A stretch of 64,000 bases of DNA from Rhinopomastus cyanomelas (taxonomy: Eukaryota; Chordata; Aves; Bucerotiformes; Rhinopomastidae), in the NCBI GenBank assembly GCA_013400115.1, contig VXBP01003477.1:122750-186749 (forward strand), read 5' to 3'. The translations under genes were made by a program, and so were the position numbers. Numbering within the stretch: the first letter of the stretch is position 1; each line of letters starts with the position of its first letter. The notes under the pieces are model-generated. The model searched no databases and was not told the DNA's origin. It worked only from the letters and a program-made list of their open reading frames with translations. Below, piece by piece: positions 36,611-48,137 of this stretch.

Positions 36611-37997
36611 GACACTACATCACACTACTCTATATTTTATAAGGGTAAGGAAAGTTGATTTGTAATTCAGTCTATCATGGTTATTGTTGACTTCACATTT
36701 ACTTAAATAATAATTTCCATGGTATTACAGCCAGTTGATTTCCTAAAAGTGATGTTCAGAAATTTTATTAACACAGGTTTCTGTAACCTTTTTAACATGG
36801 AATACTCACATTCACTCCAACACATTCCCTTGGAAGCAAGACAGAACTCCAATAATAATTCTAAACCTATCCCAAACCATCACCATCAATAGCACATCTC
36901 ATAAACACAGCTTCATATGTGTCTCAAGGGTAGACTTACACTCATACTTTCACCCCTGACAGACACAAACTGCTAGAAGCAAAACACTAACGGCCATATT
37001 TGTCTTCTTTCATCTCCTCCCTAGCATCGTTTGGAGTCCAAATGCTCCTCACAGAACTGACAGAACTGTAGGGATCATCTGTCATCAAATGACACCCCTG
37101 AAACAGTCACACTGTGAGACTGAGTCTACAAGTAAAAAATTTAAAAGAAAAAAGAAAGGTATTCAACTCCAGACCGTAGCCAAGCTTACCATCACCTTGA
37201 GCTGCTGTCTATCACACTGAGGGATGACTCCACCAGGCAAACTCCAGCTGGAGAATTATTATCTTTTACACTTCTCTAGTGCTTTTATCTGATGAAATCA
37301 AGATACTTGACAAACATTCATCCATTTAACCTCAGAATACTCTCTGCTGCTGGCTAAATATTACTATAAGGAATAACAGAATGGTGCCACTGGTGTTTCA
37401 AGTTTCATTGAACGTTCCATTGCTCTCCGCTCTCCTTACAATGTACCGGTGGAAGAAAGTGCATACGGGGAGATACCAAAGGTTTCTCAGAGCTCTGCCT
37501 GCTACACCAATATCACTTTAAGCAAAGCACAACATCAAATACCCCTGGTTGTGATTACCTATGTGAGTAGCTTGGCTCAACTCTATGCTGTGAACTTAAC
37601 CAGGTGAATCTTTCTTACCACACCAGAGCCAAGTTTACCTTTTAAAAAAAAAAATCCTGTCTATGGTAGAATTTGGAAAACTTAGGATATTTTAAATGTG
37701 TCTGGTTTTTATGCTTCAAATGTGAGACGAAGCAAAAATGAGATGAAGACTAAGAAATTATATTTTTTACTATAGTACAGATTATTTTTAAACCTCACTC
37801 TCACTCTCCTCCAGCACACTAAAATCCAAGCTAGTGACTGGCTGGCAGTGGAATGAACAAGTTTGTACCAATCTGGAAAGTCACAGCTGTTGGCCAACAT
37901 TCCTAAAATAAGAAAATACAGAAGTCATCAAGACTTAAACTGCAGGACAAAATGTGCGCAGCCTAAGCCTACAAGGAGTATTTTTTTTTCTTATAGT

Positions 37998-38224
37998 CAC
38001 AGAATCACAGAATATTAAGGATTGCAAATAACCTCAAAAGATTATCCAGTTGAATACCTCTGCCACAGCAGGATCCCCTAGGTCAAGTCACATAGGAACA
38101 TGTCCAGGTGGGTTTTAAGCATCTCTAGAGAAGGAGACTACACAACCTCCCTGGGCAGCCAGTTCTAGTGCTCTGTCACCATCACTGTGAAAAAGTTCCT
38201 TATTTATGTGGAACTTCCTATAGT
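37998..38224 (-). mobile_element. CR1 LINE 3' fragment, type A, left arm of an inverted pair
   Basis: The left tail is cacagaatcacagaatatta. It runs right to aagttccttatttatgtgga and cttcctatag. It is followed at once by a plus-strand copy of the same type, so the two stand head to head with their 3' tails outward. Confidence 0.93.
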
Positions 38225-38233
38225 AGTTCAGGG

Positions 38234-38450
38234 TAAAGAAGCATGGGTGTTAGGAGGATGGAGCCAGGATCTTCTCAATGTCATCTAGTGATAGGACAAG
38301 AGGCAATGGCTGTAAGCTGGAACACAGGAGGTTCCATATAAATATCAGAAGGAACTTCTTCCCAGTGAGGGTGATGGAGCATTGAAAGAGGCTGCCCGAC
38401 TAGATGATCTTTCGGGTCCTTTTCAATCCCTAATGTTCTGTGATTCTGTG
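38234..38450 (+). mobile_element. CR1 LINE 3' fragment, type A, right arm of an inverted pair
   Basis: It begins near aagcatgggtgttaggagga, passes ggttccatataaatatcaga and ggaacttcttcccagtgagg, and ends caatccctaatgttctgtga. An internal deletion joins 'gaggctgcccg' directly to 'actagatgatc'. It lies about 270 bp downstream of the exon 43 donor in transcript direction. Confidence 0.93.
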
Positions 38451-38544
38451 ATTTATAATGACAGGAATATGTATGCAATGTCATGCAAGATTTTGGCAAT
38501 GCTCGATAAATATTCATCAAATTGCAGAATGACTTTGCTTTGAA

Positions 38545-38625
38545 AAATGTCAGAGATCATCTAGTTCCAACCCTGCCCCAGCCATAAACAGGGATACCTC
38601 TCACTACACTACCTTCAATGGCCAG
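38545..38625 (-). mobile_element. Probable old CR1 tail fragment
   Basis: The words cagagatcatctagttccaa, ccctgccccagccataaaca and gggataccttctca-like sequence resemble an antisense CR1 tail. The fragment is only about 80 bp and diverged. Confidence 0.55.
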
Positions 38626-38719
38626 TTACCAGGGGAAAGACGACTCAGAAACCATCATCAGCAGGAGGACAAAAAGCAGTGGATGCCATCAGAAACAGTG
38701 ATTTTACAAAGCTACTTAC

Positions 38720-38892
38720 GCCTGCCGGTCCCTGTACATCTTGTTAATTTTGTCCCATTGAACAGTCAGCTGAGTCAGCTTTTCTTGTACATTTGCTGCT
38801 TCTCTTGGTGTCACACTTTGCAATGCTGGTATCTTCTTGTTATGAATAACGTCTACACGACCCATCAGTCTCCCCAGGTTATCTTTAATGCT
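38720..38892 (-). CDS. DMD: Dystrophin exon 43 (internal coding exon)
   Basis: This exon encodes the later helices of spectrin-like repeat 16 of the rod. The minus-strand reading is 57 full codons from SIKDNLGRL to MYRDRQ plus two bases (GC) that join the first base of exon 44 to make Ala. Landmarks shared with human dystrophin are IKD.L, the II/VIH.KK..ALQS.TP block, the QL...W.K.NKMY.DRQ block with its helix C Trp, and the total length of 173 bp, identical to human exon 43. The acceptor is ttggtattgcag/AGCATT and the donor is CAGGC/gtaagt, which is close to consensus. The pyrimidine tract is interrupted by aaaa and gg just before the AG, so the acceptor looks weak. Phase is 0 in and 2 out, so skipping this exon alone would break the frame, as in human. 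A plus-strand ORF over the same bases is only a shadow. Confidence 0.97.
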
Positions 38893-39570
38893 CTGCAATA
38901 CCAAGATTTTAAAGAAGAAAAATGAAACGTCTTTTTTTTTTACAAGTTATATAAAAAAAAATTTCTTTAGGAAAAAAAAAAGGGAAGGAAATGTTAATTA
39001 AACAATAACCTTGATTCATAATAACAGTTATACAATAACCAGGTAATACTGACTGAATGTCCATACTTTCTTTGAAGTATCCTGAGAAAAGTGATGGCTG
39101 AAGGGGAAGCAAAGAGCTATTAACTTCAGACTCCCATTAACTCCTCTATGCTGATGTTACATCTGCTTGGACTGCACGCCTTCTTAAGGAAGAAGAACAA
39201 AGCCCCTTTTACTGACACATATGTGTTCTTTAGTTATTTTGTTGTTTATGCTTCTTTTTTGTACTTGATTCCACAGATAGTAAGCATACCAAAGTAACTA
39301 TGTGAAAAGAACTGTTTCGAGTACCACTGGTTTTGCCATTTGCTGGATATTCACAGGAAAAAAGGCTCAGATAATTCTTAAGACAGGTATATTTAAATAG
39401 CAATGTAAAAATAAATACCACCTTACTCCATTCAGTGTCACAATCTTCCACCTTTTCTTATCAATTCTGCTTTTTAAATGAATTCTTAATACAGGCATGC
39501 ATAGGTCTTGGTGAAACAACTGTACAGTGAAAGGAATCTTTTCTGTGCCATATTCAGCTTTTACCAAAGA

Positions 39571-39870
39571 AACATAGGATCATAAAATGGTTTCAGTTGG
39601 AAGGGGCATTTAGGTTCAACTATTACAACTGCCCTACAAGAAGTGGGGACATTTTTAACTAGATCAGGTTGCTCACAGCGTCATTCAGCCTGCCCTTCAA
39701 TTTTCAAGGGATGGATCAAAATAGACTTTCAGAGATAGTGTTAAGGGACATCTTTAGTTAGCCACATCTAGCCTGAGCTTGGACATTTCCAAAGATGTGG
39801 AAGTGAATTAGCCTAACCTATAGTTTCTGTGAACAATGTTTCTCAAACTACCTCTTCAAATTTCCAACGT
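39571..39870 (-). mobile_element. Old diverged CR1 LINE fragment
   Basis: The tail-like start ataggatcataaaatggttt is followed by ttggaaggggcatttaggtt and agatcaggttgctcacagcg. A second 'gggaca..tagttagccacatctagcctgagc' tract follows, suggesting rearrangement. It is much more decayed than types A and B. Confidence 0.75.
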
Positions 39871-40475
39871 TACTACCTATAATTCCTCTGATGTGTTTCC
39901 ATCCCTTATTTCTTCTGAAATGCATAAGCTTCAAAATGAATACTGAGAAGTTTTAGTTGAGAATTTATCAGAACAACAGACAAAAGACATAGTCTTATTG
40001 AACATAAAATCATTCTTCTGTTGCTGCACAAATCTCTGGAGAAACTTATCCAACAATAAGGGAGAATGCTGATCTGACAGAGTTACGAGAAGTACAAATT
40101 GCTAGTTCGTGTGTGAGAGGCTCTTTCACATCATCAGCACTTTTGAAAAGAGGCAAGGATCAAAGGATGTTGTGTTATTTTGCAGTAAGCAGAAAAATAA
40201 TTAGTGATAGAAAGACAACACACACAAAAAGAGAAGTAAAATTGGCCTCTAATACTATATCACAGTCTGATTAAACCCTGTAGCTAGAATCTGATGGTTC
40301 TATTTCAACATGCATCCTAACAAAGTCAGATTTGCCTTTCCTTCTTTTGTGAAGAGCAAATTCCTTCAAATTTGATGGAATATAGGAAGGTTTTGGACAT
40401 CATAATGTACCAGAAATAGAACTATAAATACTGTTAGCATAAGTGGGATTTTTACTGGTGTGTTTCCATTCTCAT

Positions 40476-40977
40476 CACAGAATCAGAGAATCATTCCAGT
40501 TTGAAAAGACCCTTGGGATCATCGAGTCCAATTATCAACCCTACTCTACAAGGTCACTCCTAAAACAGATCTCCCAACTCTACATCTAAGCAACTTTCAA
40601 ACACATCCAGGGATAGGGACTCAACCACCAACCTGGGCAGCCACTGCCTGACCTCTCTCTGTGAAGAATTTCTTCCTGATGTCTAGTCTAATCCTCCCCT
40701 GTGGAAGCTTGAAGCCCTTCCCTCTGGTTCTGCTGCTAATTACATGTGAGAAGAGACCAGCACCAACATCTCTACAATGTCCTTTCAGATAGTTGTAGAG
40801 AATGATGAGGTGTCCCTTTAGCCTCCTCTTCCTCAAATTGAACAGCTCCAACTCTCTCCATCTCTCCCCATAAGATTTGTTCTCTGTCCAGGCCCCTTAC
40901 AGCTTCATTGCCCTCTTCTGCACTCACTCCAGCATGCCAATGTTTCCTCTATACTGAGGTGCCCAAAACTGGACAAT
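40476..40977 (-). mobile_element. CR1 LINE fragment, tail type B
   Basis: The left tail is tcacagaatcagagaatcat, then cccttgggatcatcgagtcc. The minus-strand reading MELFNLRKRRLKGHLIILYN, YLKGHCRDVGAGLFSHVISS, then RIRLDIRKKFFTERG shows the C-terminus with a 76-codon open stretch. Confidence 0.95.
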
Positions 40978-41788
40978 CAAATGTCCTGGTAAATCAATCT
41001 ACCCAAACATTTCATCAGTCATTCTCTCACATCGATTCAGGTAGATATGGGAAATCAGCAATGAACATCTGCTTTTTCTTTCCCCATGACTGGAAACGAA
41101 TAGGAATACGCAGGAATTCCATCCTACGTGCACTACATCTAATGGACTAATTAAATAAAGCAAAAGCTGTAGTAAGCCCTGACAAGCACAATATTCCATA
41201 ATATTCTTCTGCCCGCTGTCAATCTCCATTAAAAAGGATGTTTCACATGAATAGATCACATTGGGTAATACAAATGAAAAATATAATTGTCTTTTATTAG
41301 CTTCAACCAGATAAATTTGCAACAGTTAGCTAATTCAACTTGGGGGGAGAAAGAAAAAGTGTGTCTACTAGTTTCATGTATTTTAAGTACAACTAGATAG
41401 AACAGGATAGTTTTGTTGTTCAGTGTTCCTCTGTTCCTCTAATCTAAAGGAGAATCATCTCATTTATAAACAAACATGTTACAAATGGGATGAAATAGAG
41501 GTCTGATCATTCAGATGTCTACTCATTAGAATGATCTAAACTATATAGCTGAAGCTCAAAGAACATTTTTGTGACAGCATTTTCTAGAGCTAGAAAAATC
41601 TGATCCTTTCGGTTATAGTGTGTTGCTTTTTCACTGAAGTATTTCAAAGGCAATGACATTTCAAATAATGCATTTGAGAAATACATTTATGATCTTAAGA
41701 CATAAAAGTGCAACTATTTGAAAATTATAACAATTTCAATGCAATTTAAAGGATACTTAGGAAAATGTCACATCATGGGTTTGCGTTT

Positions 41789-41889
41789 CACAGAACACAG
41801 AACATTAGAGACTGGAAGGGACCTTGAAAGATCATCTAGTCCAATCTTCCTGCCAGAACAAGATTACCTAGAACAAGTTGCACAGGATT
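41789..41889 (-). mobile_element. CR1 LINE 3' tail, type A, part of a 5'-inverted copy
   Basis: The left tail is ttcacagaacacagaacatt and gactggaagggaccttgaaa, running to caagttgcacaggatttgac. It is immediately followed by a plus-strand internal ORF2 segment of a CR1 without its own 3' end. Confidence 0.9.
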
Positions 41890-42425
41890 TGACTCAGTCT
41901 CACAAAGCATCCTCACAGCCAGACTGAGGCAGTATCAGATAGTGAGGTGGATGGTGAACTGGCTGCAGGATAGAAGCCAGACAGTAGTGGTCAATGGGAT
42001 GGAGTCTAGTTGGAGGCCTGTATCTAGTGGGTCCCCCAGGGATCGGTTCTGGGACCAGTACTATTTATTCTATTCATTAATGACTTGGATGAGGGATTAG
42101 GTTGCCCAGTCAGCAAGTTTGCTGATGACACAAAGCTGGGTGGTGTTGCCAACACCCCAGCAGACTGTGCTGTCATTCAGCGGGACTTGGACAAGGTAGA
42201 GAGCTGGGTAGAGAGAAATGTAATGAAATATAACAAGAGTAAGTGTAGAGTCTTGCATCTGGGCAGGAACAACCCCAGGAACCAGGACAGACCGGGGACT
42301 GACCTGTTGGAGTGTAGTGTAGGAGAAAGGGACCTGGGGGTCCTGGTGGCCAGCAGGATGGCAGGAGCTAGCAATGTGCCCTTGTGGCCAAGAGGGCCAA
42401 CAGCATCCTGGGGTGGATCAGAAGG
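41890..42425 (+). mobile_element. CR1 LINE RT segment in inverted orientation
   Basis: Sense pieces WMVNWLQDRSQTVVVNG, SSWRPVSSGSP, then DEGLGCPVSKFADDTKLGGV and CAVIQRDLDKVESWVERNVM. The catalytic FADD box is intact and the frame is open for 119 codons from 42085. It stops at gcatcctggggtggatcaga with no C-terminus or tail. Together with the minus-strand tail at its left it looks like one CR1 with an inverted 5' part. Confidence 0.93.
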
Positions 42426-42514
42426 AGGTGGCTTTCATCTTTAATATTTATTAGTAGAACTGGATAAAAGTTGAGAATTAGTTGGGTTTTTTTTGTCAGA
42501 AATAATGACAACTG

Positions 42515-42862
42515 AACTTGAGGGACCTTACTGCTCTCTACAACTACCTGAAAAAAGGTTGGAGCAAGGAGGAGGACAGTCTTTTCTTCCTGGTGGCATG
42601 AGACAGGATTAGAAGAAATGGCTGCCAGCTCCATCAGGGGAAGTTTAGGCTGATTATTAGGAAACAATTTTTTCACTGAAAGGGTTATCAAACACTAGGA
42701 CTGGCTACCCAGAGCGGTGGTAGGGTCACCATCCCTGGATGTATTTAAACAGTGTCTGGATGTAGTGCTTAGGAAGATGGTTTAGTGGTGAGCTTGCAGT
42801 GTTGAGTCAAAGGTTGGACTAGATGATCTTGAAGGTCTCTTTCAGCCAAAACATTGTGTGAA
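42515..42862 (+). mobile_element. CR1 LINE 3' fragment, tail type C
   Basis: It starts ttactgctctctacaactac, continues through ccagctccatcaggggaagt and gggtcaccatccctggatgt, and ends gatcttgaaggtctctttca with a worn tail. It is the same family as the interrupted copy at 1998-2799. Confidence 0.93.
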
Positions 42863-43571
42863 CTTTTTATCCTGAATATAATACTCAAGAAATAAAAAAT
42901 AAAAATCAAAACTCCAGACCATTTTTTTCAAATTTGGTGGGATTTTGCTATATTTTTAAATGTAATTAACTTTGACAATATTCTACACTGTTTAATAAAA
43001 GACTTATTAGCTATTTCAATTTAAAATATTCTATTTTTTTTTGAGCTAAGCACATGAAATGAATAGTGTTATGCTTAGAATTTGGCAATTAGAATAAAAA
43101 CAAACATGAATTAAGTCAGATGCACAATGCTGATCAAATTGTAGAGAAGAGAGAGTGCTTTGAGGAATCTGCCACCTCACATTTCTACTCACTGTTCGAA
43201 CACATGTTTCCAACTCTAAAACTATTGACTTACATGCTTTGAGCACAAAGTAAATAATGTAAGAAACAGAAAGAGAGTTTAAATTTGCTGAACTATATTC
43301 TTCAGGAGAATACTTTATAGAATTACGTAAGAAAAATTATAAAAATATTAATACATGTTAAGAAAGAGTTGATTTTAACTTTAATGAGCTAAGGAAAACA
43401 TGGAAATTACTTCAGCATGTACTACTTGAGAAGTAAGAAACTATCCATCAATGTATCAAATACCGTGATTAAACATACATTAATACTCAAAAATTGAGGT
43501 TATTTTATTGACACCAGAATGCTGCACCTTTTTGTCCTTACAAAATGCCACACACTCAAAATGTAGAAAAG

Positions 43572-43632
43572 ACAGGGGAGTTGGAACTGCATGATCCTGT
43601 GGTCTCTTCTAGCCCTGACTGACCCTATGACT
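43572..43632 (+). mobile_element. Short CR1 3' tail, unclassified
   Basis: About 60 bp, with acaggggagttggaactgca and tgatcctgtggtctcttcta, then agccctgactgaccctatga: a CR1 tail of a type distinct from A-D. A type A tail follows directly. Confidence 0.75.
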
Positions 43633-43720
43633 TGTTCTAGGTAATTCTGCTGTGGCAGGGGGATTGGACTAGATGGTCTTTTGAGGTCCCTTCCAATCCC
43701 TAATGATTCTATGATTCTAG
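43633..43720 (+). mobile_element. Short CR1 3' tail, type A
   Basis: About 90 bp (gttctaggtaattctgctgt, then ggcagggggattggactaga) ending cccttccaatccctaatgat and tctatgattctagg. It joins the preceding tail head to tail, as if it inserted at its 3' end. Confidence 0.93.
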
Positions 43721-43892
43721 GAAAAGCTTTGCATGTTTCTATTTACATTTCACATCCTTTCAATTCCCTTTACTTCCCCAACACATAAAATATTTTCTGA
43801 GGCAATCACCAAGAAAAACCCTGAGTCCTATAATCCTAGGTGGAACATGATGAGGTTCAGAGACTGTGTGTATGATTTGGTCACTGTTCGGA

Positions 43893-44138
43893 GTCATAGA
43901 ATCATTCAGGTTGGAACAGACCCTTGGGATCATCGAGTCCAATCATCACCCTACTCTAGAAGGTCACCCCTAACACAGATCCCCCAACACTACATCTAAG
44001 CGACTTTTAAACATATTGAGGGATGGGGACTCAGCCACCACCCTGGGCAGCCCATTCCAGTGCCTGGCCACTCTCACTGTCAATAATTTATTCCTGATAT
44101 CTAATCTAGACCTACCCTGTTGAAGCTTGAAGCCATTG
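43893..44138 (-). mobile_element. CR1 LINE 3' fragment, tail type B
   Basis: The left tail is gtcatagaatcattcaggtt, then cccttgggatcatcgagtcc. It is truncated at gttgaagcttgaagccatt. Confidence 0.95.
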
Positions 44139-44930
44139 GATTGCCTTCATGTATGGAATATCACACAGCTTCAGTAACAATTCAGAACTAGAAAAAGTTA
44201 TCAACTAATCCAAAATCTATTTAATTTCATAAACAAGAAGACAGTCTTGATTTCAACAAATATCCATTTATATTAGTACTATTAAAAAAAATAAAATTTA
44301 TGAATGACCTCCCGTGTCATGACAACTATTCACCAAAAGGCTAATTAATTTTGTCTCTTCTCATGTTGGTCTTGTATATACGATTTTATTTTTCCCTCTA
44401 ACTATTTATAATTATCTTATACACTTTCAAATATTGCATATTGTTTTAAAATTGAATTTACTCTATGCAGGAGAGCTGCACCATTTACTGATGAAGTGTT
44501 CTATTCTGAGGATCATTTTTTTGCTTACTAGAGAATAGCAGCTGCTTTCTGGATAAAAATGATGCAGAAAACGTTTTGAAGATGTAATTGAGTCCACAAT
44601 GAACTGCATTGTTGTGTCAAGTGTAATTGAACCCATGCCTTCCATTTCACTTCTCTGCTATAATTTCCTATCATTGCTCCTCTCCATTGCTCAGTAGAGC
44701 TGACTTTTTTTTTGGATGTTCCTTCATTTTTCCTGGCTTTTATCACACTAAGTTGTCAATTTGTCCCAATTTACTGCACACTTTACCCAAATACTGAATA
44801 AATGTATTGAACAACACTTGTTTTCATGCACTTGAGCAGGCATGTTTGTAGCTACAAGGCAGAAGCTTTCATTCTTATAAAGCTGTCATAAACTGGACAG
44901 CTTTCATGAACATTTTGAACTACAATGAAG

Positions 44931-45215
44931 CTCTTCTTAGGCATCTAATGATAGGACGAGAGGCAATGGGTGTAAGACAGAACATAGGAAGTTCCACATA
45001 AAAACGAGGAGGAACTTCTTCCTAATAAGGCTAACAGAGTGCTGGAATGGGCTGCCCAGAGAGGTTGTCGTGTCTCCTTCTCTGGAGACATTTAAAAACG
45101 ACTTGGACATGTTCCTGTGCAACTGGATCTAGGGGATCCTGCTGTGGCAGGGGGATCGGACCAGATGATCTTTTGAGATCCTTTCCAATCCCTAATGTTC
45201 TGTGATTCTGTGGTT
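44931..45215 (+). mobile_element. CR1 LINE 3' fragment, tail type A
   Basis: It begins near agctcttcttaggcatctaa, passes ggaacttcttcctaataagg and gtctccttctctggagacat, and ends cctttccaatccctaatgtt with ctgtgattctgtg. A type B copy starts at the next base. Confidence 0.95.
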
Positions 45216-45508
45216 GTAGAAATGTTGGTGCTGGTCTCTTCTCACAAGTAAATAGTGACAAAACTAGAGGGAAGGGCTTCAAGCTTCAATAGGGTAGGTT
45301 TAGACTTGGTGTCAGGAAGAAGTTCTTGATGGAGACAGTGGTCAGGCACAGGAATGGGCTTCCCAGGGTGGTGGTTGAGTCCCCATCCCTGAACGTGTTT
45401 AAAAGTTGCTTAGATGTAGTGTTGGGGGAATCTGGTTAAGGGGTGAACTTGTAGAGTAGGGTTGATGTTTGGACTCGATGATCCCAAGGGTCTTTTCTAA
45501 CCTGAGAG
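45216..45508 (+). mobile_element. CR1 LINE 3' fragment, type B, abutting type A
   Basis: It starts gttgtagaaatgttggtgct, the same internal type B position that follows the nested type A copy at 20986. It runs to gatcccaagggtcttttcta. No upstream half of this copy is present left of the type A element. Confidence 0.94.
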
Positions 45509-46398
45509 GCCTTAACTCTCTCCTTTTTTCATTTCTTTAATCTAATCCATGTTTTCTGTGTATGTTTACTTGACCTCTAACTCTACAACTCCTCATTCTT
45601 CTTAATAAACTTTGAAACAATACTTAACCATTCCTCTTTATTCTAAATTTATGACTTAACAATTACTCTTTATTCCAATGTATGGATTCTTCTGATTCAG
45701 CTATGAATTTAAATTTAATTTTTTAAACCTGTCATCCAAACCACCTCATGTCTATATAATGTACTCTACAATCTGATTCTAATTAATTTTATTTAAAAGC
45801 AGTATTTTAGATCCATGGGTACTGGTAGATTATTATTAACATTATCGTACTACAATATGATGCTGACAGGGATATGACAGCTGTCAAATAATTTTCTCCA
45901 ATGTACTTGAGAAATATTTTAAACAAAAGCACTTCAGTCAAAATCTGAATGCCTCTTCAAGTGGCAAAATGCAATTGTCTATTGCATCATCAGTTAAAGT
46001 TATAACAGTTTATTTACTATCTCGTAAAATATAAGAGTTAAAGTCTATGAAAATGTGACAGCAATGCTGTGATGTAAGTGCATATAAAAACTCAAAATAA
46101 AAATAAAAATAAAGGAAATAAAGGGTAAATATCCAGAGCTGCAAATACTCTAATATGTTATTCTTTGTGGAAAATACATAAAGGAACATTTTGTAAATCC
46201 CCTTATGATTAGTAATTTGAATCCATTATAATGTGACTTACATTTAGAAGACTACTGGAAATACTTATATGAAAAAGAGAATGGCAGACACCTTGTCCCT
46301 GGAATGATTCACAATAAGGAACATGTTCCCTCCCTTGTCAGCACTCTGTCATCAGCCAGAACAAAAGCTGGCTGAATCTGCATCGTTACTCAGCAAAC

Positions 46399-46434
46399 TC
46401 ACTCAGTGTTTCTCACTCAGTGTTTCTCACTCAG
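46399..46434 (+). repeat. 14-bp tandem repeat, 2.6 copies
   Basis: The unit tcactcagtgtttc is repeated twice perfectly, followed by a partial third copy (tcactcag). A minor local duplication. Confidence 0.9.
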
Positions 46435-47427
46435 GTCTGGTTAAATATTTGCTTTAACACTTATGCATGATTGAAATGCTGCATACTTAAAGAACAGGAG
46501 AAAATATAATAAAAATATTAAAAGGTGCTAGGACATGCTTAGTCACAGAGGTTAAGCAGTCTTCAGTATCTCTGAAGATCACCTCATGCCATTCACCCAA
46601 GTCTGCACATGAAAGCAATCAAATGAAGAGTAGTACAAGTGACTATTTGGATATCGAATGTTTTTCTAACAAAGTAGATAAAATTTTTCAATATTAAAAT
46701 TGCATGAAATACCTCTTTGCACTTCTTAATTTATAAGTTGCACATCATTAAATATTTAGAAAGATTGGTTTATGAGTAGACAATATAATTTCTGATTTAC
46801 ATGGAAAACATTTGTTTTTGACATATTTTTGCTATAGACAAAGATAACACAGCTGATTTCATTCCTATAATTGAAATCATCAACAGGATAGCAGAAAAGA
46901 GTCCAAGAAAAAAAAAGACAAAAGAGATCATGTGTATATCTGTATGCACAAACTCATCCACCTCACACTTATACCCCATCTGTCTTCCAGGTCGAAGAGA
47001 ACAGCTTCAGTCAGTTTGCTATTTACAATGCCCTGGGAGGCTGTGGAATGTGGTTAACAGAAGTATAAAAAGATTTAATTTTCAAGAAAAAAGAGTAACA
47101 GAAAACCATTAGCAGCTAAAGTGACAGTAGCCTTTGGGAGATGATCATTACTTCCAAAAAGAAAAATCTGAGTGCTACAGAGACTTGAGCAGCAGTCTAT
47201 TTTCACTACCAGGAATTCATTCATCTGCCAGAGGAAGAAAACTTTCTGTAAAAATGCAGTTTCTTAAGTATTTGTCTACAAATCATCCAGCAAGCACTGT
47301 GTTACTTGGAGAACACATTTGATAACACGGATTCTAAGTAATGGTTAATGGGGTTTTACTGAGCTGCAGCAGCAAGCCACTCTGAATGTAACATTAGGTG
47401 ATGTTTCTTGGTAACAATTACTTCACA

Positions 47428-48137
47428 GTATCACAGACTCACAGAATCATGGAAGGGATGTCAGAAGATCATCCTGTCCAATCCGCCTGCCACAGCAGGA
47501 TCACCTACATCAAGTCACACAGGGGCATGTCCAGGCAGGTTTTAAACTTCTCCAGAGAAGGACAATCCATGTCCTCCCTGGGCAGCCCCTTCCAGTGCTC
47601 TGTCACCCTCACTGGGAAAAAGTTCCTTCTCATATTTATGTGGAACCTCCTCTGTTCCAGCTCACACATATTGTCCCTTGTCCTATCATTACATGACACT
47701 GAGCAGAGCCTGGCTACATCCTCCTGACACCTGCCCTTTCCATATTTACCAACGTTAATGAGATCACTCCTCAGTTTTTCTTCTTCCGATCTCAAAAGAC
47801 CCAGCTCCCTCAGCCTTCCCTCATCAGGGAGATGGTCCTCTCCCTTCATCATCTTTATGGCTCTGCACTGGGATCTCTCAAGAAGTTTTGTGCCCTTCTG
47901 GAAGTGAGGGACCCAAAACTGGACACAATATTCCAGATGTGATCTCACCGTGGCAGAGTAGAGGGGGAGAAACTCTCTTGATGTACTAACCACCCACCTT
48001 CTGATCCACATCAGGATGCTGTTGGCCTTCTTGGCCACAGGGGCCCACTGCTGGCTCAGTCATCCTGCTGGCCACCAGGACCCCCAGGTCTCTTTCTCCT
48101 ATGCTATTGCCAACATATATACTGGTATCTGGGGTAT
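47428..48137 (-). mobile_element. CR1 LINE fragment, type A, with the longest ORF of the window
   Basis: The left tail is agtatcacagactcacagaa. Bases 47505-48038 keep a 177-codon open frame on the minus strand that is plainly the CR1 ORF2 C-terminus: MAKKANSILMWIRR, then LPLYSATVRSHLEYCVQFW, RRFHINMRRNFFPVRVTEHW and SPSLEKFKTCLDM. The piece continues in antisense to the post-FADD region near 48137. The open frame suggests a relatively recent insertion, but it lacks endonuclease and RT. Confidence 0.96.

Larger units (their letters stand above)
5758..38719 (-). other. DMD: DMD intron 43, complete
   Basis: This intron is about 33 kb, from donor gtaagt of exon 43 (38719) to acceptor cttgcag of exon 44 (5758). 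It contains over half of the CR1 fragments in the window, including two nested sets, plus the polypurine tract, the assembly N and two GC-richer blocks. Non-CR1 gaps over 300 bases with nothing recognisable are 5758-6106, 6523-6972, 7593-9034, 10268-12491, 12961-15040, 18095-19534, 20089-20434, 21291-27692, 28641-29090, 29760-30554, 31206-32789, 33871-34847, 35556-36000 and 36611-37997. Confidence 0.92.

Noticed and set aside
38683..38925. Plus-strand ORF of 80 codons
   Set aside because: It lies antisense over exon 43; the coding sense is the minus strand with proper splice sites.
42085..42444. 119-codon plus-strand frame as an independent reverse transcriptase gene
   Set aside because: It is a CR1 RT piece without start, endonuclease or C-terminus, flanked by CR1 sequence.
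47505..48038. 177-codon open frame on the minus strand as a host gene
   Set aside because: Its residues are those of the CR1 ORF2 C-terminus and the CR1 tail follows at 47428.
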